64,000 bases of DNA from Vitellaria paradoxa. Its lineage: Eukaryota; Streptophyta; Magnoliopsida; Ericales; Sapotaceae. A model generated the notes under the pieces. The model was not told the DNA's origin. It saw only the letters and a list, made by a program, of their open reading frames with translations, and did not search any database. The DNA lies in the NCBI GenBank assembly GCA_019916065.1, contig JAINTL010000101.1, forward strand, positions 62,001 to 126,000, written 5' to 3'. The translations under genes and the position numbers were made by a program. How positions within the stretch are numbered: the stretch's first letter is position 1; each line of letters opens with the position of its first letter. Positions 24,229 through 35,699 of this stretch are shown here, piece after piece.

Positions 24229-26725
24229 TTTTTTTTTTTTTTTTTGAAACACCTTTGATGACTAAAACCACAAGAAAGAGTAATCTTACTTATTTTTCAT
24301 TTTTTGTATTCTATTGGATGTTTCCTCACTAGTTGGTTAATTGCTTAAATTGTCTCTTTTGTAAAAATCCATTGCATTCCTAAGCAGCTAGATGTATCAG
24401 TAATGGCTCTTGTGTTGGCAGCAAAGTGGCTGATTTTTATTTCCCCTGCAGCTTCAGAATTTAGCTTCACAAAATCATCACTTTTGGTTGCCATTTCAGT
24501 AGTATTTAAAGTAGCGATAATAAGTTCTTTCTCTGCTGCAGAGAAGGATTCTTTTGCTACAAGATTTGATGTAGAAGAGGGGAGAACAGAAGCTGATGGA
24601 GCTGGTTCTTTACTAATTGGTTGATCTGAAATTTCGTCAGGAATATCAAATTTATTGTATAAAATAATATTATCCTTAGATGTAGCAGAAGGCTCTTCAG
24701 ATTTAGAGCTGACTTGTGGAGCTCTAGGTGGAGCTTCTTGCCTTATGATTCTTGGGCATTGTGAAGTGTTGTGATTGAAGCTTTGGCAAACATTGACAGC
24801 TTAGGAATCCATTCACATTTAACATTTTGCATATAAGTATTCCCTTCGTGATATGTGACTTCAATACAATGAGGGAGAGAAGAATCAGGTGTAACTTCAA
24901 CACAAACTCTTGCAAAAGCTAACCTTTGCTTGGTGGCTGTCATTTGATCCGTGAAAACAGGTTGTCCAATAATACTTGAGAGTTTACTTAGTGCTCTTGC
25001 AGACCAAAGGTGGAGCTTAAGATGTGGGAACCTTATCCATATAGGAATTGAACTGAGATCATCCTTTTCATAAGAACAATGGGGGACCGAGGTATAAGAA
25101 TTAAAGGCTTATCATAATAGCTCCATGGTCCTATGTCCAAAACCTTCAATTTTGTGTCTTCATCTTGGAAATTGAATATGAAAATGCCACTCTTTAAAAT
25201 GAATGCAATGCATCAGTGTTACCAAATGCTTTCCATCTATTCTCAGCGAATTGTTCCATAAGTTTGAAGGGTGGCTTTGCTCCAATGACATATCCAATCA
25301 GAGCATTGTTCATCTATCAAGCTCATCTTTTATGTCTTCAAAGAAAAATGTGACATTCAGGTTGCCTTCACCAGTAGCAGTGGGTCCAAGTACAAATACT
25401 AATTGGGTTCCATTGCATTTAATTCTATTGTCATGGAAGAGTTTGGCCCAAGAGTTGTTGACAATACCATTCGGAGATGTAGCAGGTGCAGTTTGGTTGT
25501 TAAGTGGAGGGAAAGCTTCAAGGCTGAATGAGTCTGGGTGTTCTGGTAAGGCAATTGGCTGATTTAAAACTATGTTGGGTTGCTTTAAGGAAGGCGGACT
25601 TGAGGTTTTATGGGAAGTAATGGGTTTGTTCAAAGTTTGAGTTTGTTTCAAAGTGGGCTTTATAGCAGGAAGGTCCATGTCTTGGGTTAGGCTAGAAATA
25701 AATTTTTGTTGGGAGTTACCGTGGCCCAATTGCCCAATGGCTTGATTTGGCAAAGATGTTTCTAGATGTTTTGAGATCAATACATCAGATTGTGAGGGTA
25801 AAGGCGCCAAGTGTGAGGTTTTTTGATATTTGCACGCCACTAAATGGGCCACGTGTCATAGAATTGGTCAAGGAAAGGCAAGAATCAGCTACAGGCAAGT
25901 AAACAATCTTACCCTGCTCCTTAGATGGTTGGGAATCCACCGAGCTGCTCATCTTTAGGGTCAAGCCTTCTGCATCAGATTGTAAATTTGAAGCCAACTC
26001 CTCTGATTTTGTTTGAGCAATCAAACTCTCCTGAATCAAAGAGACTTCGGAGTGAACATTACCAAACGGAATAGAGGAGTTCCTTGTTCAGATTTACATG
26101 TCATCTCCAGCTATTGCAGAACTTGAGGTAGATTCTTTATAACTATTAGAAGCATCTGCAGAATTAAATCCTTTACTCAGCATATAGGAAATTGAACGAA
26201 CATCATCCGTTTGAGTGGAGTTATGCCTTGTAGCATCCTTGAGCATCTCGAGAGGACTCATTCCAATAGTTCCTTGAGAACCTTTGTTACTCTGTCTTCC
26301 ATCTACTGCAGCATAAGCAATGCCTTGTCTAGCTTTAAGTAAATTGATTTCAGCTCTTAAGGCCTCTAAATTCCTTCTTAGTGGAGCTCGGGATTGTAAC
26401 TTGGAGGAGATGAAGGACATGACCTCGAAAGAGAGTGACATTTGGTTCCCAATTCAGTGTTTTCTGCTGCATAATTCAGCAATTGAGAGGGTATAGCCAA
26501 AGATGAAATTCCACGAGGGATCGCATCTCTGTTGTGTGAGAATGCAGCTTCTGACTTTCACCTTTCAAAATCATGAAATCACCTTCTGAAGTAGTTAGAT
26601 TATCTTGTGAGACTAGCTTAGTAGGATTGAGATTAATCAGATGAGAGGAGTAAGATGATAGCTGAGTATGAATTCTTATGGTAATTTTAGAGAGAGAGAA
26701 GAGTGAGAAGCTCTCATGGTGCTCT
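24229..26725 (-). mobile_element. ORF1-only degenerate LINE (plant L1)
   Basis: Reading the - strand from about 26725, a 5' leader (gatgagagcttct-like, then CT-rich) matches the start of the full-length LINE at 44595. The broken ORF1 then follows in several frames: about 26441-26094, 26039-25785 and 25852-25310 (WAKLFHDNRIKCNGTQLVF), then DUF4283-type text ending IPIWIRFPHLKLHLWSARA and MTATKQRLAFARVCVEVTP near 25100-24870. A decayed CCHC knuckle lies near 24800. The frame fades near 24390, and after about 150 bp a run of 17 T (24229-24245) is the probable poly(A) tail. No endonuclease or reverse transcriptase is present. No clear target duplication. Confidence 0.75.
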
Positions 26726-27155
26726 TTCGCTGTGGGAGAAGTTTATTCTCAGATTTGGTACTATCTCATCACACTTATTGTCCAACACGGTTTAAAATCA
26801 TGGTCTTGTCACCTAATTTTCAATTTGGTTACAATGTCGTGTTGTAGTATCGAGTGAAGCCTAACGATTAATAATTAGGAAATGTCAAACAGTAAATTGA
26901 GCCAGTGTTTCATTATTTTTTGATATCTCCCAATATATCTCCCGATAGCTCGTCTAATATGGTAGCAAATTGGATCGATGTCTTATTGCTTCCCAATATC
27001 TTGCCAATATGTTGTCCAACATGGTGCGATGCAGGCCAGATAGCTTAAGTTGACGTGCTGCAAAATCTTGTCTCGGTCTATCCTGATATTGAGATCTTAG
27101 CCATGACGGCTAATATTTTGAACCATGTTGTCCAGTTACCTTTTTGGAATTATTC
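26726..27155. other. Spacer, no gene recognised
   Basis: Contains repeated 'caatat(g/c)t' and 'tccaacatgg' text suggesting an old repeat, but no family was identified. Confidence 0.45.
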
Positions 27156-28348
27156 TTTCTTTCTTTCCTTTTGACCCACCGCCTCCTCCTTCTCTTATAG
27201 TATTTCTGCACCATTCTTTTTTAGTTGGTTCCTTGATAACCAAGCTTCTTACTTGTGCTCACTTATGACCCATTAAAAATAAATTTTTATCACCATGAAC
27301 TTGTGGCTAGTGCCTTCCCACATTAACCCTTTTAGATGTTTTTGCCTCATCCCTTTATCTTCTTTAACCCACTGTCTATATCTTTTAGAATCTCAAGAGA
27401 AAGAGCTATCCAAGTTTGAGTTATTCGTCTCTGTTGCTTTACCCTTTCCTTTGCTAGTTGAGCTATCTTCCACAATAATCAGCATCATAGTATTTCTCTC
27501 TTCTTCTTCTAACTCACCGCCTCCTCCTTTCTCTTCTACTATTCCTACACCATCCTTCAGTTGGTTCCTTGATAACCAAGGCTTCTTACTTGTGCAAGAC
27601 CTTGAACAAGTGCAAGCAAATTTTGTTTTTCTATCTCGTGTTATATTCCTTCTTTTTTATTATCACCTTCCATGCTCATGCACCCCATTAAAGAATAAAT
27701 TTTTATCACCATGAACTTGCTACCCTTGTCTTCCCACATTAACTGTTTTAGAAGTTTTTGCCTCATTTCTTTATTTTCTTTAACCCACTATCTGTTTCCT
27801 ATAGAAGCCCAAGAGAGAGTTCTCTGAGTTTCAACTGTTTGTCTCTATTGCTTTACTTTTCCCTTTACCAGTTGAGCTATCTTCTTCAATAATTAGCATT
27901 ATAGTATTTCTCTAACTTGTTCTTCTAATTCACTGCCTCCTCCTTTCTCTTCTCCTATTCCTGCACCATTGTTCTTCAGTTGGTTCCCAGATAATCAATG
28001 CCTCTTACTTGTGCAACACCTTGAACATTAGCAAGTAAATTTTATTCTTCTATCTCATGTGTTATTGTTATGAAACTAAATTAGTTAGTTAGGATGTCAA
28101 ATTAGTTCGTTATTTTAATTGTTGTGATAGTCTATAAATAGAGAAATTTTGTAAGGAAAAAGGGGGATGAAAAAGAATTTTCGTTTTGGGATTAATATGT
28201 CATTTGGGAGAGAAGAGTTGCTCTCGAATCAAACTCGTTTGTTTTCATTCTTCTCTTTTATTTTCTAACTTATCAATCAAGAAGTTGGTTCACTTCAGTT
28301 ATATTCCTTACTTTTTATCATGACCTTCCCTGCTCACTTGCACCCCTT
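27156..28348. repeat. About 420-bp tandem repeat, two full copies plus a partial
   Basis: Copy 1 spans about 27274-27689 and copy 2 about 27690-28348; copy 2 is lengthened by a solo LTR insertion. A shorter, internally deleted copy precedes them (about 27156-27273). Shared landmarks include atttttatcaccatgaactt, ttttgcctcat, 'ttgagctatcttc' and 'ttggttcc'. The 139-codon opening at 27295-27714 lies across this array, is serine/phenylalanine-rich and shows no family signal. Confidence 0.8.
28066..28297 (+). mobile_element. Solo LTR, copia-like, with 5-bp target duplication
   Basis: 232 bp beginning TGTTATGAAACT and ending GGTTCACTTCA, flanked by GTTAT on both sides (28061-28065 and 28298-28302). 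The paralogous site in copy 1 of the tandem repeat reads cgtgttatattcc without the insert, which confirms the boundaries. A TATAAATAG box lies near 28133. A degenerate fragment similar to its middle recurs at about 28367-28431. Strand is assigned from the TATA box. Confidence 0.85.
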
Positions 28349-28754
28349 TAAAAATTGAATTTTTATCACCAAAAAAGTGGGATGAAAAAGAATTTTTGTT
28401 TTGGCATTAGTTTGTCATTTGGGAGTCACCCAGTGAACCTCAAACAAAGAATGAAGAAAACACCATAAATTTACCTTCGGCAACACTGGAATGATAATTT
28501 ATAGATTTTTCTTCCTTTACGCACCATCAGCATCAATTAGGTAATTTTTTGCCCTCCCGAAATATTCTAAATGGTACTCTATTTGGTGCGGTATTTACAA
28601 CTATGTTCTTAACCAGCACCCCTAAGGAAATAAGAGCCAAATGGTTCTTTTTCTTTAAATTAAATAAATTTGTGCATGTATCATTGGCCTATTGACTTGC
28701 AACTGGAAGATGTTTGGCTAATCTAAGGGAACAGATTTATCACTTACATGTTGG

Positions 28755-29034
28755 AACTTGAAGTAAAGTGATTTGGCAGAAGCTGCCCAATTATGCAAAC
28801 TTGAATACTGTAATTGATCAAAGTGCTTTATTAGTCTTGCCATTGTTGGTGGTTTGATTTATATTTTTGTGGAAATTGACTTTTGAGTCCTCGTAACTTG
28901 AAGTAAAGTAATTTAGCAGAAACTGTCCAATTATGCAAACTTGAATACTGTGATTGATCAAACTGCTTTATTAGCCTTTCCATTTGTGATAGTATGATTT
29001 ATATTTTTGTGGAAATTGACTTTTGAGTCCTCTT
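28755..29034. repeat. 140-bp tandem duplication abutting an NSF exon
   Basis: Copies 28755-28894 and 28895-29034 both start aacttgaagtaaagt and end 'ttttgagtcctc'. They differ at scattered sites. The second copy ends a few bases before the NSF exon at 29038, so the unit is probably an intron end duplicated without the exon. Confidence 0.9.
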
Positions 29035-29037
29035 AAG

Positions 29038-29170
29038 ATGCAAGTTATGACAACAGGACAGAGGGTAACATTTGACTATCATGGCGATGGCTTTATTTTC
29101 ACTGTTAATCAAGCTGTTGTTGAGGGACAGCAAAAATCAAAGCTGAAGACAAAATATTCTGGGACCAAGG
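29038..29170 (+). pseudogene. NSF vesicle-fusing ATPase, N-domain exon fragment
   Basis: NSF is the AAA+ ATPase that disassembles SNARE complexes after membrane fusion. This exon reads [19 protein letters not shown], then [15 protein letters not shown], matching the end of the NSF N-domain. After KSKLK the frame leaves the family and ends in a stop near 29184. Earlier exons are not visible. The rest of the relic continues at 40284 after insertion of copia element A, on the same strand. Confidence 0.85.
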
Positions 29171-29185
29171 CTTTGTTGCATTGAG

Positions 29186-29680
29186 TTGAGTCTTAATTCT
29201 CTCTAAAACAGCTGATTTTTTTGGAAACTGCAATTTTTCTGTGGAACTCTTTAATTTTTTATGTTTTTTTTTTTTTTTGAATTGTAATCATTACAGCTTA
29301 CTGATTACCATATTAATTGCTAGGTAGTCCATCACGACTGATTTTCATCACACTTCTTGGCAGTTCAAGCTTGGTTTGATTGCTTAGGTTCTGTGTCATT
29401 TCATTTCTCCTAAAGGTTCCAATAATGTAGCATTTCCCCATTCACCAGATTCTGGCAGTTCAAGTTTGACTTGGATTGTTTAAATTTTGTGTTATGTTTC
29501 TTCTCTCTTGAATTTATTCTCAGTTATATTTTAGTTGTTTTCCCCATGAGCTGAGAAATTCATGTATTAATATTAGTTAACAATTCCAAGAAGTTCAAAT
29601 GATGTGCTCAATCGTGCAGTGAGATTCGGTAATAAATAAAAAATAATAAAAGCCCTGGTGAAATGGCACTATTGATGAAA
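29186..29680. other. Spacer between NSF exon and copia A, no gene
   Basis: Intron-like. 'tggcagttcaag' text recurs at about 29360 and 29455, suggesting a small duplication of about 95 bp. No coding signal. Confidence 0.5.
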
Positions 29681-29685
29681 CCAAT

Positions 29686-29925
29686 TGAAGACAAAGAAAG
29701 AAAATTATTTCTGTAATTCTTTGAATGAATGGAAAAGGTTACACAAATCCTCCTACTTATAATAACCTACTCTAGTATCTATACAAGGTAAGTTTTCCTA
29801 TGATGAATATTGAGATTTCTGAGAGAATATGTTTATACATGGTAAGTTTCCCTGTGATGAGTGCTAAAATTGGTGAGAGAATATTTACATAATCTCCTAA
29901 TTTTCTGATTTCCAGTATTTCTACA
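29686..29925 (-). repeat. 3' LTR of copia A
   Basis: 240 bp, TG...CA ends, pair of the LTR at 38489-38725. The adjacent CTCCCCCTC is the complement of the polypurine tract. Confidence 0.95.
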
Positions 29926-29940
29926 CTCCCCCTCAAGTTG

Positions 29941-30382
29941 GATCGTAGATGTTGATTAGATCCAACTTGCTTATTAATTCCTCAAATACCGGTCTGAGTA
30001 CTCCCTTAGTTAGAATATCTGCCACCTGCTTCCGTGTAGGCACATATATCATGCAAATGATGCCTTCTTCAATCTTCTCTTTGATAAAGTGCCTGTCTCT
30101 CTCCACATGCTTGGTTCGATCATGCTAAACTGGATTGAGTGAGATGTCAATGGCAGCCTTATTATCATAGTATAGTTTAATGGGAAACTCTACTGTAAGA
30201 TGTAGTTCTTCCAAGAGTCTTTTTAGTCACAGTCTTTTACACATTCCCTGAGCAATGGCCCTGTATTCTGCTTCAGCACTACTTCTAGCTACCACGTTCT
30301 GCTTTTTGCTTCTCCAAGTCACCAAGTTACCCCATACAAAGGTACAATATCCTGTGGTAGATTTCCTGTCTTCTATCGCACC
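29941..30382 (-). pseudogene. Copia A RNase H, part beyond element B
   Basis: Continues the RNase H interrupted at 34401: GAIEDRKSTTGYCTF, NLVTWRSKKQNVVARSSAEA, DRTKHVERDRHFIKEKI, ADILTKGV, ending at a stop beside the polypurine tract. One further TAA/TAG lies in place of a residue before HDRTKH. Joins exactly across the GCACC duplication of element B. Confidence 0.85.
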
Positions 30383-30555
30383 TGTAGATGAAACTGAATT
30401 AAATTGAAAAGATGAAAATTGTATATATTGTATTAAGGTTCATGGTCCTATTTATATACACAAGAGTCCTACTTCTTAGGAAACTATACATATTAGGAAA
30501 TTAAGAAATTAGGAAACTAATTATCTTCCTACTATATTTACATTAATATCTAACA
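30383..30555 (-). repeat. 3' LTR of copia B
   Basis: 173 bp, TG...CA, one mismatch to its partner (A/G near position 43 of the repeat). Confidence 0.95.
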
Positions 30556-30562
30556 CTCCCCC

Positions 30563-32227
30563 TCAAGCTGGAGCATATATATCATATGTTCCTAGCTTGG
30601 TATAGGTAAATCTCACTCTAGATCCTCCCAAAGCTTTGGTAAATAAATCTGCAAGTTGATCTTCAGACTTCACATGACCAGTTTTAATTATATTCTGTAA
30701 GATCTTCTCTCTAACAAAATGACAATCAACTTCAATGTGTTTGGTTCTCTCATGAAACACTGGATTAGAAGCAATATGAAGAGCAGCTTGATTATCACAC
30801 AATAATTCCATAGGTTGTGAATAATGAACTCCTAATTCCTCCAACATATGGTTGTATTCATATCAACTCACAAGATGTATATGCCATAGCTCTATACTCT
30901 GATTCAGCACTTGATCGAGCTACTACTGTCTGTTTCTTACTTTTCCAAGACACCAGATTACCTCCAACAAAGACACAGTATCCAGTTGTGGACCTTCTAT
31001 CTGATGGTGATCCAGCCCAGTCTGCATCAGTGTATCCTTGAACTAGAGTGTGCCCATTGTTCTTATATAATAAGACTCTACCAGGTGCACCTTTTAGGTA
31101 TCTCAGAATTCAAATAACTGCATCCCAATGACAACTACGAGGCGAATCCAGAAACTGACTAACCACACGCGTAGCAAATGTCACATTTGGTCTCGTAACA
31201 GTCAAATAATTTAGCTTCCCAACCAGCCTGCGATATTGACCAGGATTATGTAACAGCTCTCCCTTATCTGCCTCCAGCTTAGTATTTGGATCCATTGGAG
31301 TGTCCACCGGTTTAAAACCCAACATACCAGTCTCAGATAACAAATCAAGAACATACTTCCTTTGAGAAAGAGAAATACCTATTCGTGATCTGGCAATCTC
31401 AATCCCTAAGAAATATTTTAATGGGCCCAAATCCTTCGTGTTAAATCTACTTTGGAGGAAGTTTTTCAGATTAATAATACCTTGTGTATCATCACCTGTG
31501 ATAACAATGTCATCTACATACACTAGTAACCAAATTCTGCCATTAGATGAATGTCGATAAAATACTGAATGATCTGCACTACAACGATTTAGACCAAACT
31601 CAGTAACAACAGTACTGAACCTACCAAACCATGCTTGAGGATATTGTTTTAGCCCATATAATGACTTTTTCAATTTACAAACTAACTCAGACTCCCCCTG
31701 AGCAACAAAACTAGGAGGTTGCTCCATATAAACTTCTTCAATTAGATCACCATGAAGAAATGCATTCTTTACATCCAGCTGATGTAAAGACCAATCATAG
31801 ACTGCAGCTAAAGAAATAATAAGACGGACAGAAGCAACTTTAGCAACAGGAAAAAAAGTCTCAGAAAAATCCAAACCATAAACCTGTGTGTACCCTTTTG
31901 CAACTAGACGAGCTTTTAGTCTATCCACAGTGTCATCAGGTTGAACTTTAATTGCGTATACTCATCGACACCCAACCTTGGACTTACCAGGAGGAAGAGG
32001 AACCAATTCCCAAGTACCATTAGCTCGAAGAGCAGACATCTCTTCTTCCATAGCAGAACGCCAACCAGAATGAGACAGTGCTTCAAAAAGAGAATTAGGG
32101 ATAGAAATAGAAGCTAAAGATGTAACAAATGACAGATAAGAAGGGGATAACGCATCATAAGATACAAAATTAGAAAGAGGATGAGAAGTGCAAGTACGTT
32201 TACCCTTTCGAAGAGCAATAGGAAGAT
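30563..32227 (-). pseudogene. Copia B reverse transcriptase-RNase H relic
   Basis: Linker IALRKGKRTC near 32215, AMEEEMSALRANGTWELVPL near 32050, then RT from 31928: [63 protein letters not shown], ending with a frame break after SCHWDAVI near 31110. RNase H resumes on another frame (SSAESEYRAMAY, LCDNQAALHIASNP, HERTKHIEVDCHFV, ADLFTKAL) and ends IYAPA at 30563. Near-complete RT catalytic core. Confidence 0.88.
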
Positions 32228-33145
32228 CTAACTCGTTGGGAGGATTTGATGACATAGGAGAGGCCGATAGTGGAGCACATGAAGCTTTAGGTGGAGCAGT
32301 TGCTGCTCGACGTCTAGTGTAGACTTGCAAATTAGGTTGAGACAAGTGATGAGCTGGACTCGGTGACTTGGGAGGAGAAACAGGTTCAGTAGAGAGAAGA
32401 GGTAAAGGAAGACTTTCATCAAGAATAGCTGAAGGTTGTGATTGAGTAAAAAATGGGATAGACTCAAAGAAAGTAACATCAGCACATACAAAGAAGCGAT
32501 TAAGAGAAGGACTATAGCAACGATATCTTTTTTGTACCCTAGAATACCAAGAAAAATACACTTATGAGCACGAGGATCTAATTTATCAGATCCTGGAGTA
32601 AGCTGATGGACAAAGGAAACACAACCAAAAATCCGAGGTGGAATAGAGTATAATGGTTGGTTTGGGAACAACACAGAATATGGAATAAGGTTATCAAGAA
32701 CAGACGAGGGCATCCGGTTAATTAAATAACAAGCAGTTAAAATGGCATCACTCCAAAAAATTTTGGGAACATTCATGTGAATTAGAAGACAACGAGCAGT
32801 TTCAACTAAATGCAAATTCTTTCTTTCAGCAACTCTATTTTGTTGTGGTGTGTGAGAACAAGAAGACTGGTGAATAATGCCCAAAGAAGTCATAAATTCA
32901 GTAAAAGGGTTAGAAAAATATTCTTTGGCATTATCACTACGAAGATTTTGCACAGGCACATTAAACTGAGTTTTAATCTCAGCACAAAAGGATTGAAAAA
33001 TAGAAAACAATTCTGAACGATCTTTCATTAAATAAATCCAAGTCTTGAAAAATCATCAATAAATGTGACAAAATATTTAAATCCTAACTTTGAAGTGACT
33101 CGACTAGGACCCCAAACATCTAAATGAACTAAATAAAAAGGACAT
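32228..33145 (-). pseudogene. Copia B integrase relic
   Basis: Starts abruptly with FYLVHLDVWGPS near 33130, so the HHCC zinc domain is missing. Core motifs HLDVWGP, RSDNAKEYF and NRVAERKN keep the D, D and E positions. Stop near 33030 and a frame change near 32530 (after KCIFLGILGYKK). Confidence 0.85.
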
Positions 33146-33715
33146 GGCGACCTCTGATTGACTCAGGAAGCAAAAGACACACGGTGGTAGGAGAGAAGCC
33201 CCACTAAGTATTTGGGCTCTCACTGGTTCAAATCCAGGATCAAGACCAGTGAGAAATCGGAGAACCACCATCTGCTCACGCTGCTTTTGCATCTCATTCA
33301 TATCCAAGGATAAGGTTCGAATAGAATTCAATTCCTCAGAGATTCGTTTTAACAAGGCAAAGTAATCTGTAACTGACTTGCCAGACTGCTGTAGTTGGAA
33401 AAACTCACGTGACAAATCATACATGCGAGTTAAGTCACTAGAAAATAGCAAACGAACATTTTCCCAAATCTCTTTACATGTATCCAAGTGAGTACACATA
33501 TCAGCCACATGAGGTGTATCATAGGTAGAATCAGTCGATGGTGGAGGTGAACTAGTGAGATATTTTTGTTTTCCATATCCCGTTAAAGCAATTTTAACAG
33601 TTTTAGATCACTGTATATAATTGATTCCATTCAACTTTCTGGTAGTAAGTTGGGCAATAGGCTGGGTTGAAATAGTAGATGTCCCAACAGTGGTAGAATC
33701 AGACTTAGACTCCAT
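33104..33715 (-). pseudogene. Copia B gag, truncated
   Basis: Begins at the ATG at 33715 (MESKSDSTTVGTS), passes LNGINYIQ then a stop in place of the conserved tryptophan/glutamine region near 33609, then THLDTCKEIWENVRLLFSS and LSREFFQLQQSGKSVTDYF, RFLTGLDPGFEPVRAQIL, the UBN2 gag pattern. After about residue 190 the text jumps into integrase in another frame; the zinc knuckle is gone. Confidence 0.82.
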
Positions 33716-34227
33716 AGAGGTCTAAATAAAACGGAAGACTTACTGTTCTCTGGAAAAAGGGAAAAGAGGACTGGACACAGTAAAAGTTGCTCAGTGGACT
33801 GGTTACAGCAAAAGAATACACGGAGGGACTACTGGAGTGGTTTTTTCTCTGTGCAACGTAAAGGGTTTCTGATTGGAGTCTTCCAGCAAGTAGCGCCGAG
33901 CAAGCAGCGAGCGATGAGGAACGACGAGGAACCACTGCTTCCCGACGGAGCGACGAGGAACGACGACGACGATCACTAGGCGATAAGAAGCGACGACGTG
34001 CAAGCTCTGGGACAATCAAGCGAGCTCTTAGAGGACTACCGACAGCGAGCAAGTAGCTCTGCTGTTCACGCCGAGACTAGGACGAGATTCACGCTGACGA
34101 GACTCACGTCGACGAGGTAGTTTTCGATGATTCCAGGTATGGACTGCTAGGGTTTATGCCGGCTAAGGTTTCTGAAATTTTTTTTTTTTATTGAACGGCT
34201 AGGGTTTCATGACTTGCTTTGATACCA
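33716..34227 (-). other. Untranslated leader of copia B
   Basis: Between primer site and gag ATG. Unusually GC-rich for this window, with repeated CGACGA/CGTCGT triplets around 33895-34115. The openings of 60-115 codons on both strands are products of this triplet repetition, not genes. Confidence 0.6.
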
Positions 34228-34400
34228 TGTAGATGAAACTGAATTAAATTGAAAAGATGAAAATTGTGTATATTGTATTAAGGTTCATGGTCCTATTTAT
34301 ATACACAAGAGTCCTACTTCTTAGGAAACTATACATATTAGGAAATTAAGAAATTAGGAAACTAATTATCTTCCTACTATATTTACATTAATATCTAACA
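34228..34400 (-). repeat. 5' LTR of copia B
   Basis: 173 bp with the tRNA-Met primer-site complement abutting at 34221-34227. Confidence 0.95.
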
Positions 34401-34405
34401 GCACC

Positions 34406-35699
34406 TGTCCAATTTGCATCAGTAAATATTTCAACTCCTTTATTTTCTCCCTTTTTAAACAGTAGGCCCCTCCCTGGAGAGCCTTTGAGGTATCTTAGAA
34501 TCTTGTATACTGCTTCTTGGTGTGTCTCCTTTGGTGAATGCATGTGTTGACTCACAGTACTTACTGCAAAAGCAATGTCTGGTCTGGTATGTGAGAGATA
34601 GATCAACTTCTCTACTAATCTCTGATATCTATCCTTGTCAACTGGTTGTCCTGCCTCCTCTGTCTTTTTTTTGGGTTCAATTGGAGTTTCACTAGGTTTA
34701 CAACCTAGCATCCCAGTCTCAGAAAGGAGATCTAGTATATATTTCCTTTGAGACACACTGATCCCTTTTCGTGATCTGGCTACTTCCATTCCCAGGAAAT
34801 AACGTAGTTGACCAAGGTCCTTTACCTCAAATTCATTAGCCAGGACTTTCTTTAATCTTTCCATCTCTGTTGAATCATTACCTGTCAAGATAATATCATC
34901 AACATACACTATAAGAATAGTCCTTTTTCCATTTTCAGCTAGCCGAATGAACATAGTATGATCTGACTGCCCTTATTTATACCCTTGTCCGTTAATCACC
35001 CTTGTGAATCTGTCAAACTAGGCTCTTGGGGACTGTTTGAGTCCATACAAGGACTTCTTCAGTTTACACACTCTACTATCTCCTTCCTTGCAGAATCTAT
35101 GGGGTAACTCCATGAATACTTCTTCCAGTTCTCCATTTAAAATGCATTCCTGATATCTAGTTGTTGAAGTGGCCAGTCTAGATTAGCTGCCAATGATAAA
35201 AGGACTCTCACAGTGTTTAGTTTGGCCACTGGTGCAAATGTCTCTACATAGTCAATTCCATATGTTTGGGTGAAGCCCTTTGCAACTAGTCGTGCCTTAT
35301 ACCGTTCAATTGTTTCATCAGCCTTGTATTTCACAGTAAAGACCCATTTGCAGCCCACTGGTCTCTTTCCTTTGGGTAATTCTGCCAATTCCCAGGTTTC
35401 ATTCTATTCAAGTGCCTTCATTTCTTCTAGGACAGCTTCTCTCCATTTTGGAACAACAAGGGCTTCCTGAATGTTCTTTGGGATTGTAGTATGATCAATT
35501 TTGGAAACAAAACTACGATACTGTGTGGATAGGGCATTTTAGGATACAAAGTGTGATATAGGATGGAGGGTACATGATCTGGGCTTCTTTCGAAGAGCTA
35601 TTGGCAAATTATCATCAGAGGAAAGTTCAGTTACCTGTTCTGGATTAGAAAAAGGCTCATGACTTGGAACTATCATCAGTTCTGACTCTTTTTGTGCAG
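34406..35699 (-). pseudogene. Copia A reverse transcriptase relic
   Basis: [20 protein letters not shown] at 35380 downwards, [28 protein letters not shown] frame break near 35140, then YVDDIILTGND near 34900, GQLRYFLGMEVARSRKG, HTRPDIAFAVS, and the first RNase H aspartate block (FTDANWTGA), where element B interrupts it at 34401-34405. Several stops and indels. Confidence 0.88.

Larger units (their letters stand above)
30383..34400 (-). mobile_element. Ty1/copia LTR retrotransposon B, nested in A
   Basis: LTRs of 173 bp each (30383-30555 and 34228-34400) that differ at a single base, flanked by GCACC on both sides (30378-30382, 34401-34405). Primer-site complement GATACCA directly precedes the right LTR and the polypurine complement CTCCCCCTC follows the left one. 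It sits in the RNase H of A. At about 4.0 kb it is shorter than a full copia element because the segment from the gag zinc knuckle through protease to the start of integrase is deleted. Youngest LTR insertion of the window by LTR identity. Confidence 0.95.

Noticed and set aside
24403..24624. + strand open frame of 73 codons
   Set aside because: Antisense to the degenerate LINE ORF1, whose protein reads on the - strand.
27295..27714. 139-codon open frame
   Set aside because: It spans the tandem repeat; Ser/Phe/Leu-rich low complexity and not kept open in the second copy.
33705..34052. 115-codon and overlapping frames on both strands
   Set aside because: Lie in the untranslated leader of copia B and result from CGA triplet repetition.
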